From an uncultured beta proteobacterium (lineage in GTDB: Bacteria; Pseudomonadota; Gammaproteobacteria; Burkholderiales; Burkholderiaceae_C), in the NCBI GenBank assembly GCA_903869595.1, contig CAIPZV010000006.1:1-64000 (forward strand): DNA of 64,000 nucleotides, written 5' to 3'. The notes below the pieces were generated by a model, which worked only from the letters and a program-made list of their open reading frames with translations, was not told the DNA's origin and made no database searches. Position numbers and translations under genes: made by a program. Positions 17,467-25,645 of the stretch are shown in pieces (within the stretch, counting starts at the first letter, position 1; every line of letters starts with the position of its first letter).

Positions 17467-18966
17467 TCAAATCGGGAAAACCAGGCGTACCTGCCCGTCC
17501 TGGGCGCGGCCTTGCATGGCTTGCGCTTGTGCACCTGCAAAGCGCTGCGCCAGACCATGGTGCAAAGCCGCCAGCGTACCGGCGGGGCTGCGGTGGTCTA
17601 GCGGGGTGCAGACCAGTTCTAGGCTGCCGTCGTCGTGGCGCAGCAATTCGATCGCGCGCGCTTGGCTGGGCCAATCGATGATCGATGCGGTAGCGATTTC
17701 CCAAAAGCCGCGTCCGCCGCCCGCGCGCGCCTGTGGGCTGGGCGGATGCGCGTCGATGCGGTGGATATGGCGGTGGCCCACTAGCCAGGCGAGCACGCAG
17801 GCATGGCGCTGCAATACATCGGTGAGCGCTTGGGCGTGTACGCGCTCCGGGTCATGGCCGCGTTGGTTCACCAAGGAGGCGCAGCCATGGTGGCTGGCGA
17901 TGATGGCCCAGCGTCCCGGCGTGCGGCCCACCTCGCGCAAACAATCGTCTAGCCAAGCCAGTTGCCGCTTGCCCACGCTGCCCTGGTAATCGCCCCAGGG
18001 GTGGTTGGTATCGAGCAGGATGATGCGCACATGCTCGGTGTCCACAAAGGTGTCGCACTGGCCGGGCGGCAGCTGCGCATAGCCCAAGGCGCCCGCCTGG
18101 GCATGGGCATCTACAAATTCTTGCGGGCTGATGATGCGCCGCCCGGCATCGGGCGCCAAAGCGCGCGTGCCCGCGTCTGCGCTAGTTTGCGAAAAAGCGT
18201 CGGGCGCATCCAAAAAAGTGCCTAGCGGGTCTACAGGCGCAAAGCCGGGTGGACGCGCCAAGCTTTTACGCGCGCCGGTGGCAATGGCTTCTAGCGCAGC
18301 ATTGCTCAGGGCAGTGCCCTGGCGCAGCACATCGTGGTTACCCGCCACGCAGGTCCAGGCAATGCCCAGGCCCCGGCTGTTGACCGCGGCGCTGGCGCGT
18401 TCCACAAAGTCGTCTATCACCGGTAAACCCATGGCCTTACCGGCGCAGGGCACGGCGGCTTGCGGGCACCAATAGGGCCAAAGGCCACCGGGCTGTGTAG
18501 CGAGCCAGGCTTGCGCACCCTCGACATCGTGCACGCCGCCATAGGCCGAGAGTTGCGCTTGCCCGCCGCCCACCAGCGCCAGAAAGACCTGCAACTCATT
18601 GGCCTGGGCGTTGTCGATGTTGTCGCCGGTAAACAGCGCCAAGTCATAGGGCTGGCCGCTGGCCGGCGCCAGTGGGTTGGCGCCCAGCGCGTCGATGTGC
18701 GCTGCCAGCGCAAAGTGCGTCAGCGCTTCATAGGGTCTGTGCATGTGTAAAAGCGGCTGCCACAGCGGATTGTGCGCGAGCAGTTCTACCCATTCACAGC
18801 GCGCTGGCGAAGCGCTGTCCATCACATGCGCGTCAGTGATGTGTACCAGGCTAAGCAGGGTCTGCCCATTTCCTTGGGGGCTGTGGCCGCCCAGGTCGCT
18901 GCGCACGATGTAGTCTTGCAAAGCCGGATTTGCCCCTGCGGGCATTTGAGGTAATTGGCTGGCCAT
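17467..18966 (-). CDS. Calcineurin-like metallophosphoesterase
   Basis: 499 residues with all five di-metal motifs: HITDAHVMD, FTGDNIDNAQ, VAGNHDVLR, IASHHGCASL and LVGHRHIHRID. The length and the motif spacing with a long insert between GDN and GNHD resemble the large bacterial TIGR03767/TIGR03768-type metallophosphoesterases, whose substrates are unknown. No convincing signal peptide. It is divergent from the hydantoinase gene (95 bp gap) and probably cotranscribed with the downstream hydrolase (32 bp gap). Confidence 0.85.
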   Translation of the reverse strand: MASQLPQMPAGANPALQDYIVRSDLGGHSPQGNGQTLLSLVHITDAHVMDSASPARCEWVELLAHNPLWQPLLHMHRPYEALTHFALAAHIDALGANPLAPASGQPYDLALFTGDNIDNAQANELQVFLALVGGGQAQLSAYGGVHDVEGAQAWLATQPGGLWPYWCPQAAVPCAGKAMGLPVIDDFVERASAAVNSRGLGIAWTCVAGNHDVLRQGTALSNAALEAIATGARKSLARPPGFAPVDPLGTFLDAPDAFSQTSADAGTRALAPDAGRRIISPQEFVDAHAQAGALGYAQLPPGQCDTFVDTEHVRIILLDTNHPWGDYQGSVGKRQLAWLDDCLREVGRTPGRWAIIASHHGCASLVNQRGHDPERVHAQALTDVLQRHACVLAWLVGHRHIHRIDAHPPSPQARAGGGRGFWEIATASIIDWPSQARAIELLRHDDGSLELVCTPLDHRSPAGTLAALHHGLAQRFAGAQAQAMQGRAQDGQVRLVFPI

Positions 18967-19061
18967 ACGTTTATCGGGGGTGGCGTGGTCACAATACGGG
19001 GTTTGGCTGGGCGGACTACGCCGCTCTGTGCCACATCTTCCCTTATTTGCATGAAGCGTTC

Positions 19062-21056
19062 ATGAATCCAGTTTCCCCCCAGTACCTGATTGGCGTTGAC
19101 ACCGGCGGCACTTATACCGATGCCGCAATCATTGAAGCCGCCAGCCAGGGCGTCATTGCAACGGCCAAGTCCATCACCACCAAAGGCGATTTATCCCTGG
19201 GCGTGGCCGATGCGATTACCCAGGCGATTGCCGCCTTGCCTCAGGGCCTGCGGGCGCAAGACATTGCGCTGGTCTCGGTGTCCACTACCTTGGCCACCAA
19301 TGCCGTGGTCGAGGGCCACGGCAGCGCGGTCGGTGTGTTATTGGTGGGTTTTGACGCCAACATGGCCGAGCGCACGGGCATTACCAAGGCCTTTCCCGGC
19401 ATGGCCATAGAGCGCATCAGCGGTGGCCATGACCACAACGGCGAGCAGGCCACAGCACTGGACCTGGACGCCCTGGACGAAGCCATCGAGCGCATGGCGC
19501 CGCAAGTCGATGCGTTTGCGGTAGCCGCCGCGTTTGCGGTACGCAACCCCGCGCATGAGCAATTGGTACGCTCCCGCATCGTGGAGAAAACCGGCAAGCC
19601 GGTGACCTTGTCTACCGAGTTGTCCTCCAGCCTGGACGCGCCACGCCGCGCGCTCACCGCCACGCTCAATGCCCGCCTGATTTCCCGCGTGACGCATTTG
19701 ATCGACGCAGTGCAAACCGCCATGGCACAACTCAAGATTGCCTGCCCGCTGATGATCGTCAAAGGCGACGGCACCTTGGCGTTGGCGCATAGCGTAGCCA
19801 AGCGGCCGATTGAAACCGTGCTCTCCGGCCCGGCAGCCAGTCTGGTCGGGGCGCGCTGGCTCAGTGGCCTGGACAATTTCATTTTGTCGGACATGGGTGG
19901 CACCACCACCGACGTGGGTGCGCTGATTGACGGACTGCCGCGCGTCAACCTGGACGGTGCTGAAGTGGGCGGCTGGCGCACCATGGTGCGGGCGATTGAT
20001 GTGCGCACGATTGGTTTGGGCGGCGACAGCGAAGTAGCGCTGGCCGCCAACGGGCGCCTGGAAGTGCGGCCCCAGCGCATCGTGCCGGTGTCGCTGTTGG
20101 CGGCGCGCTACCCGCAAACCATCGCCATGTTGCAAGCGGATCTGGCCGATGTGGACGGCGGCAATTCGCTGCAAGGGCGTTTTGTGCTGCTGCCCTTTGG
20201 CGCCAAAGGGCCGCGCCTGTCGGACGAACTCTCGGCGCGCGAGAGCGAATTGCTAGCGCAAGTGCGCCCCGGCCCCACGCCCATGCGCACCTTGGCCACG
20301 TCCATGAACGCGCAGCGTGCGATCACTGCGTTGCAGCGCAAAGGCCTGATTCAAGTGGCCGGATTTACCCCTTCGGACGCTGCCCATGTGCTGGACATGC
20401 AAGCCAACTGGTCGCGCGAGGGCGCCTACCTGGCAGCGCAACTGGGCTGCCGCTTGCGCGAGATGAAGATGCCCACCGAAGAGCGCACCCGCGCTTATGC
20501 ACATGCGGTGTGGAGCGAAACCGTGCGCCTGAGCGCGCGCGTGATTTTGGACACCGCGCTGGGCTTTAGCCTGCCCGATGACCGCATCAGTCAGGCCATT
20601 TGCAATGGTGATTCGCTGGTGGGGCTGGCGCAGGTCAGCGTCAAGCCTTCGGTGCCGGTGGTAGCGGTAGGTGGACCGGTAAAAGTGTTTTACGGTGAGT
20701 TGGCACGCCGCCTGGGCTGCGAAGTGGTGTTTCCGCCCAACTGCGATGTAGCCAACGCCGTGGGCGCGGCCACGGGTGTGGTGGCCTATACCGCCGTGGT
20801 GGAAGTGCATGGCGACGGCAGCGGCGTGTTCCGCCTCACCGGGGTCGCCGACACGCAAAGTTTTGGCAATGCGCAAGCGGCTTTGCAAGCGGCCCATAGC
20901 GCGGCCCAGCAGGCGGCGCTGGCAGCAGTCAAGGCCATGGGCGCAGCGCAGCCCGAGGTGGAAGTGTCCGAGCACAAAAGCTATTACCCCAATGCAGTGG
21001 ACGACCGGGGCTTGATGCAAGCCGTAGTGACTGCGCGGGCGGTGGGGCGGCCCTAG
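19062..21056 (+). CDS. Hydantoinase/oxoprolinase A-type protein
   Basis: 664 residues from ATG 19062. The N-terminal LIGVDTGGTYTDAAI and central ILSDMGGTTTDVGAL are the ASKHA ATP-binding motifs of the HyuA / 5-oxoprolinase family, which opens hydantoin or oxoproline rings with ATP. No HyuB-type partner follows, so either B is elsewhere or the protein acts alone. Substrate uncertain (N-methylhydantoin, 5-oxoproline or an acetone-carboxylase-like reaction). Confidence 0.87.
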   Translation: MNPVSPQYLIGVDTGGTYTDAAIIEAASQGVIATAKSITTKGDLSLGVADAITQAIAALPQGLRAQDIALVSVSTTLATNAVVEGHGSAVGVLLVGFDANMAERTGITKAFPGMAIERISGGHDHNGEQATALDLDALDEAIERMAPQVDAFAVAAAFAVRNPAHEQLVRSRIVEKTGKPVTLSTELSSSLDAPRRALTATLNARLISRVTHLIDAVQTAMAQLKIACPLMIVKGDGTLALAHSVAKRPIETVLSGPAASLVGARWLSGLDNFILSDMGGTTTDVGALIDGLPRVNLDGAEVGGWRTMVRAIDVRTIGLGGDSEVALAANGRLEVRPQRIVPVSLLAARYPQTIAMLQADLADVDGGNSLQGRFVLLPFGAKGPRLSDELSARESELLAQVRPGPTPMRTLATSMNAQRAITALQRKGLIQVAGFTPSDAAHVLDMQANWSREGAYLAAQLGCRLREMKMPTEERTRAYAHAVWSETVRLSARVILDTALGFSLPDDRISQAICNGDSLVGLAQVSVKPSVPVVAVGGPVKVFYGELARRLGCEVVFPPNCDVANAVGAATGVVAYTAVVEVHGDGSGVFRLTGVADTQSFGNAQAALQAAHSAAQQAALAAVKAMGAAQPEVEVSEHKSYYPNAVDDRGLMQAVVTARAVGRP

Positions 21057-21258
21057 GCAAGGTCTGCCGCAGTTCGGCACGCCGCAATGAATTGCCAGGG
21101 CCTACTTTTGCGCTAGGTCAAGCTATTACGCAATAGGCTTGAAACCAACAGCCAATCGGCCCCTTTCCCCTGCTACATTGAATCGGAACCTGGTGCCGCA
21201 TGGCATGCCGGGAGTGGCCCTGCCTGGTGCCACGCCATGACATTTCCTTGGAACTGCA

Positions 21259-23310
21259 ATGCGTTTGCCCATTCGTACCTCGCAGGCCGTAGGCTTGCTC
21301 GCGGCAGCCACGATTGCCGGTGCGCTGCTGACCAGTGCATTGTTGCTCTGGTCCTTGCGCGAGCGCGAACTGGCCCACGCCAGTGGCGAAACTGCCAGCT
21401 TGGCGGCCATGTTTATCGAAGAGACGCGCCAGTCATTGCAAGGCGCGGACAAAGTGCTGCAAGGCGTGCAGGAGCGTTTGGGCTCGGGGTTTGGCAGCAC
21501 GATTGCGCTGGACAGCGACATGACCCATCTCTTGATGGCCACGCGGGTGTCGGGTATGCGCCAGTTGAACGCGCTGACCCTGGTCGATACCGATGGCCGC
21601 GTGGTCAATGCATCCAATGATGTGCGAAACCTTACGCGCGACCTATCGGCTCAAGATTTTTTCATTGCTTTTTCCAAGGGCGGCCACAAAGGTTTTTTCA
21701 TGGACAAGCCGCGCCGCGATCCGCCCAGTGGTTTGTGGCTGGTGCGCATGGCCCGGCGGCTGGAAAATGCCGACGGCAGTTTTAGAGGCGTGGTGGTGGC
21801 CGACCTGGACTTGGCGCGTTTTGAGGCCGTGTTCATGCAGGTGCGCTTGGACTATGCACGGCCTATGGCGATTTACCAGGCCGACGGGACCTTGATGGCC
21901 AGCTACCCGCACCGCGAAAACGACCTGGGCGCTCTAGCGCTGGAACTGACGGGTGCGCGCTTGCCCGCCGCGCAAGAGGGCGTACGCACCCTGGTGCACG
22001 AAAGCGGCGACGGTACGCGTGTGACCTTTGCTTTGGGCCGTCTGCCTGATTTTCCTTTGCTGCTGGGCGTGGCCGACGACGAGAGCCAAAGCCTGGCCGC
22101 CTGGCGCGAGGTGGCGATTCCGATTGCATTGGCGGTGGCTGTGTTGTGTTTGTTTACCGTATTTGTGGCGTCTTTTCTGATGCAAAAACTGCGCCGCAAA
22201 GAGCTATTAGAAGCCGCTTTGAGCGACGCCCATCTGCGCTACCAACACACGGTGGAATCGGTGAAAGACGCTATCGTGGCGGTCGATAGCGCCATGCGGA
22301 TCCAGCTGTTCAACCCAGCGGCGGAGGCCATGTTTGGCTACAGCGCCGCTGAGGTAATCGGCCAGCCGCTGACACACTTGCTGCCCGAGCGCTCCCGCGC
22401 ACGCCACGATGCACAAATGGGCGCTTTTGCACACACCGTGGAGGGGCCGCGCACCATGGCGGCGCAACTGGAAATTTTTGGCCTGCGCCGCGACGGCACA
22501 GAGTTCCCGATCGAGTCCTCCATCTCCAAGACCGACATTGGGGGCCAGATCCAAATGACGGCGGTACTGCGCGATGTGACAGCGCAGCGGCGCGCCCGCA
22601 ATGAACTCACGGCCATGAACCAGGAACTGCGCGCCCTATACGCCGGGCAGCAAACCGTGCGCGAAGAAGAGCGCGCCCGCATCTCGCGCGAGCTGCATGA
22701 CGATTTGGGGCAACAGCTCACCGGTCTCAAACTCAGCCTGGCCTGGCTGGGCAACCGCATCAAAGAAGGGCGCAGCCCCGAGCCGCAGAGCGTGGACGAT
22801 ATGCGCCGCATGCTCGATACCGCTATCGGGTCGGTACGCCGCATTTCGTCCGAACTTCGCCCGCAAATATTGGATGAGCTGGGCTTTGGCGAGGCCGTTA
22901 CCTGGCAAATCCGCGAATTTGCGCAGCACAGCGGTTTGCAATTGCACCTACACCTACCGGCGCAAGACCTAATTTGCGACCCGGCACTGGCCACTGCTTT
23001 GTTTCGTATTGTGCAAGAGGCTTTGAACAACGTGGTGCGCCACGCGCAGGCGGCCAATGTCTGGGTCGATTTGCAAAGTAATGAAACCGATGTGATCTTG
23101 CGCGTGCGCGATGATGGCAAAGGGATGGCGATCACTTCGGGCTACAGCGGCATGGGCCTGAGCAGCATGCGCGAGCGGGCGCGTGGTGTGGGTGGCCGTT
23201 TGGAAATCGACAGCGCGCCGGGCGAGGGTTGTAGTGTCACGCTGCGCTTGGCTTTATCGGCGCTGCCTTGCATGCCTATACCCGCATTGCGCGAGGAGGC
23301 CACCGTATGA
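21259..23310 (+). CDS. Membrane sensor histidine kinase, NarX/DegS type with PAS domain
   Basis: 683 residues. Two transmembrane helices (about 9-31 and 284-310) flank a ~250-residue periplasmic sensor domain of Cache type. A PAS domain follows (about 322-445; AIVAVDSAMRIQLFNPAAEAMFGY), then a HisKA_3 dimerisation helix with His480 (ISRELHDDLGQQ) and a HATPase domain (DDGKGMAI, GLSSMRERA). The gene overlaps the response regulator by 4 bp (ATGA). Its place directly upstream of the extracellular electron-transfer genes suggests control of them; the signal is unknown. Confidence 0.93.
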   Translation: MRLPIRTSQAVGLLAAATIAGALLTSALLLWSLRERELAHASGETASLAAMFIEETRQSLQGADKVLQGVQERLGSGFGSTIALDSDMTHLLMATRVSGMRQLNALTLVDTDGRVVNASNDVRNLTRDLSAQDFFIAFSKGGHKGFFMDKPRRDPPSGLWLVRMARRLENADGSFRGVVVADLDLARFEAVFMQVRLDYARPMAIYQADGTLMASYPHRENDLGALALELTGARLPAAQEGVRTLVHESGDGTRVTFALGRLPDFPLLLGVADDESQSLAAWREVAIPIALAVAVLCLFTVFVASFLMQKLRRKELLEAALSDAHLRYQHTVESVKDAIVAVDSAMRIQLFNPAAEAMFGYSAAEVIGQPLTHLLPERSRARHDAQMGAFAHTVEGPRTMAAQLEIFGLRRDGTEFPIESSISKTDIGGQIQMTAVLRDVTAQRRARNELTAMNQELRALYAGQQTVREEERARISRELHDDLGQQLTGLKLSLAWLGNRIKEGRSPEPQSVDDMRRMLDTAIGSVRRISSELRPQILDELGFGEAVTWQIREFAQHSGLQLHLHLPAQDLICDPALATALFRIVQEALNNVVRHAQAANVWVDLQSNETDVILRVRDDGKGMAITSGYSGMGLSSMRERARGVGGRLEIDSAPGEGCSVTLRLALSALPCMPIPALREEATV

Positions 23311-23960
23311 GCCCTTGGCAAGTGTTAGTCGCCGACGACCACGCCATCATTCGCGATGGCTTACGCAAAATTTTGGCGGACACCGACGACCTGGTGGTTG
23401 CGGGCGAAGCCGCCAATGGCAATGCCGCCCTGCAAGCCGTGCGCGAGCGCGACTGGGCGCTGGTGATCTTGGACATCTCCATGCCGGGCCGCAACGGCCT
23501 GGAGTTGATCAAGCTGATCCGCCAGGAGCGGCCGCGGCTGCCGGTGCTGATATTTAGCATGCACCATGAAGCGCAATATGCGGTGCGCGCTATACGCGCC
23601 GGGGCGTCGGGCTATTTGTCTAAAGAGAGCGATATGGATTTGCTGCTGCCAGCCATCCGCAAACTGGTGGCAGGCGGCCGATATATCAGCCCCAAAGTGG
23701 CCGAGCTATTGGCGATGGAAATGGCGCCGCACAGCGAAGATTTACCCCATACCGCTTTAAGCAACCGGGAGTTCGAAGTGTTTAGCCGGATCGTGCGCGG
23801 CACCAGCTTGACCGCGATTGCGCAGGAACTGTCGCTGAGTATCAAGACGGTCAGCACGCATAAATCGAACATCCTGCACAAAATGCAAATGGCCAGCCAG
23901 GTCGATTTGGTGCGCTATGCCTTGGAACACCAGTTGCTGGACAACCAGCCGCACGACTAG
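23307..23960 (+). CDS. NarL/LuxR-type response regulator
   Basis: 217 residues from the ATG overlapping the kinase stop. Receiver domain with VLVADDHAIIRDGL acidic pocket, phospho-acceptor Asp56 (VILDISMPGRNG) and the switch Lys in GYLSKESD. The C-terminal LuxR-type helix-turn-helix reads LSNREFEVFSRIVRG...LSLSIKTVSTHKSNILHKM. Cognate partner of the preceding kinase. Palindromes in the 250-bp gap downstream are candidate binding sites. Confidence 0.95.
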   Translation: MSPWQVLVADDHAIIRDGLRKILADTDDLVVAGEAANGNAALQAVRERDWALVILDISMPGRNGLELIKLIRQERPRLPVLIFSMHHEAQYAVRAIRAGASGYLSKESDMDLLLPAIRKLVAGGRYISPKVAELLAMEMAPHSEDLPHTALSNREFEVFSRIVRGTSLTAIAQELSLSIKTVSTHKSNILHKMQMASQVDLVRYALEHQLLDNQPHD

Positions 23961-24077
23961 GCCAGCCCACGAAGGCTTGAACTGCGCCGCCTAGCCCGCA
24001 GACGCCAGTCTGCACACCGCCTTGACCCGCAAGGTCATACGCAGGGCGCGGATTTTTTTTCGCACTGCCCGCAAAAA

Positions 24078-24093
24078 CTAGGACTATTCCTAG
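24078..24093. promoter_or_regulatory. Inverted repeat upstream of the cytochrome/porin operon
   Basis: CTAGGA-CTAT-TCCTAG is a perfect 6-base inverted repeat, 120 bp before the first cytochrome gene and 118 bp after the response-regulator stop. Size and symmetry fit a dimeric NarL-type regulator. Binding by the neighbouring regulator is inference. Confidence 0.45.
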
Positions 24094-24122
24094 GCCTGCA
24101 TTCATCACTCTCCGATAGCCAT

Positions 24123-24174
24123 CGCTTGCGCTTGCGCTCACACTGGCACGCAAGCGTTTGAGGGCTGTAGCCCT
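24123..24174. promoter_or_regulatory. Two stem-loops in the probable leader of the cytochrome operon
   Basis: CGCTTGCG (24123-24130) pairs with CGCAAGCG (24149-24156), and just after it AGGGCT-GT-AGCCCT (24161-24174) forms a second compact hairpin. Both lie between the palindrome at 24078 and the cytochrome start at 24213. No T-run follows, so termination is unlikely; they may be mRNA-leader structures or protein sites. Confidence 0.35.
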
Positions 24175-24212
24175 TAAACAAGCCAATTGGTTTTATCGAT
24201 GAGGTACCTGCA

Positions 24213-24572
24213 ATGCACCAGACGTTTTTATCCCGCACCCTGACTTCCTTGGCCGCTGTCGCCCTCAGTGGCCTTTTGGCAGGTGCCCACGCCGAGGTCG
24301 ATGCCGAAGCCGCCAAAGCCCTGGCCCGGCAAAACAATTGCCTGAAATGCCATGCCATCGACAAGGACAAGGACGGCCCGGCCTACAACAAAGTGGCCGA
24401 GAAATACAAAGGCAAAGCCAACGCCGAGACGCGCCTGATAGAGCACATCATGTCCGGCGAAAAAGCCAAGTTCCCAGACGGCCACGAAGAGGAACACAAG
24501 ATAGTGAAAACCTCGCCGCCCAAAGACATGGCCCAGATTAAAAACCTGGTGCAGTGGATTCTGGCGCAGTAA
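24213..24572 (+). CDS. Periplasmic monoheme class I cytochrome c (MtoD-like by position)
   Basis: 119 residues: signal peptide ending GAHA, one heme site NNCLKCHAIDKDKDGPAY, and the methionine ligand probably in the C-terminal PPKDMAQIKNLVQWIL, a typical class I fold. A GAGG ribosome-binding site precedes the ATG. As first gene of a set with a decaheme cytochrome, an outer-membrane barrel and a NapC-type protein, it matches the place of the monoheme carrier MtoD in iron oxidisers such as Sideroxydans; that equivalence is inferred from context. Confidence 0.9.
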   Translation: MHQTFLSRTLTSLAAVALSGLLAGAHAEVDAEAAKALARQNNCLKCHAIDKDKDGPAYNKVAEKYKGKANAETRLIEHIMSGEKAKFPDGHEEEHKIVKTSPPKDMAQIKNLVQWILAQ

Positions 24573-24612
24573 GCGCAAGCCCTTCTTACCCGACTCTTCG
24601 CTGGGAACCTCC

Positions 24613-25620
24613 ATGAAAACCATTTCCAAACTACTGGTGGCTGGCGCTTTGCTGGCCAGCGTGTTCGCTGCACCCGCCTGGGCACAGGACAACCAACTGC
24701 CGGACCTAGCCGCAGGCGCGTCCAAGTCGGCACTGGCCCAGGAAGCGTTGAAAAAAGACGCGGTCTGCACCAAATGCCATGACGAAAGCGAAACCGCGCC
24801 GGTGCTCAGCCTGTACCAAACCAAGCACGGGGTACGCGGCGATCCGCGTACGCCCACTTGCCAGTCCTGCCATGGCGCCAGCGATAAACATGTGCTGGGC
24901 GACCCGGCCGTCAAGGGTCGAGCTGCTCCCGACATAGTGTTTAAGAAAGGCGCATTCGCCGCCTCTAGTGCCCAAACCCAGGGCGAAGCTTGCATCGGAT
25001 GCCACAAAGCAGGCAAGCGCTCGCACTGGGAGGGCAGCCAGCACCAGAGTCGCGATGTGGCTTGCTCATCTTGTCATGCAGTACACGTGAAAGCGGATCC
25101 GGTGCTGGCCAAACGCACGCAAGCCGAAGTGTGCTTTAGCTGCCACAAATCTGAGCGTGCCCAAAGCCATCGCAACTCCACCCATCCGCTCGATGCAGGC
25201 AAGATGGCCTGCTCGGACTGCCACAACCCGCATGGCACCACCGGCCCCAAATTGCTGTCAAAAAATAATGTCAATGACAACTGCTACACCTGCCATGCAG
25301 AAAAGCGCGGCCCCTTCCTTTGGGAGCATGCACCCGTCGCCGATGACTGCACCAATTGCCACACGCCCCATGGCTCGGTCAATGCGCCATTGCTCAAAGC
25401 ACGTGCGCCTTACTTGTGTCAGCAATGCCATAGCGGCGATCACGGCTCCTCGGTGCGCAGCAGCTTTGGCCTGGCCAAGGGGAATCTAACCACGGTCAAC
25501 GGCGCGCAGGCGCCGGGTAACCAGGCGGCGAATGCCCAAACCGCCGGTCGTGCCTGCCTCAATTGCCACATGGTGGTGCATGGATCCAACCATCCCGCCG
25601 GAGCGAAATTCCAACGTTGA
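24613..25620 (+). CDS. Periplasmic decaheme cytochrome c, MtrA/MtoA/DmsE family
   Basis: 335 residues with a cleaved signal peptide (ending PAWA) and exactly ten CxxCH heme sites: CTKCH, CQSCH, CIGCH, CSSCH, CFSCH, CSDCH, CYTCH, CTNCH, CQQCH and CLNCH. Ten hemes and this length are diagnostic of the MtrA/MtoA/PioA/DmsE family, which inserts into an MtrB-type barrel to form an electron conduit across the outer membrane. The barrel gene follows 25 bp downstream. Direction of electron flow (metal reduction or Fe(II) oxidation) cannot be read from sequence. Confidence 0.95.
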   Translation: MKTISKLLVAGALLASVFAAPAWAQDNQLPDLAAGASKSALAQEALKKDAVCTKCHDESETAPVLSLYQTKHGVRGDPRTPTCQSCHGASDKHVLGDPAVKGRAAPDIVFKKGAFAASSAQTQGEACIGCHKAGKRSHWEGSQHQSRDVACSSCHAVHVKADPVLAKRTQAEVCFSCHKSERAQSHRNSTHPLDAGKMACSDCHNPHGTTGPKLLSKNNVNDNCYTCHAEKRGPFLWEHAPVADDCTNCHTPHGSVNAPLLKARAPYLCQQCHSGDHGSSVRSSFGLAKGNLTTVNGAQAPGNQAANAQTAGRACLNCHMVVHGSNHPAGAKFQR

Positions 25621-25645
25621 AGAACTACACCCGGGAACACATACC

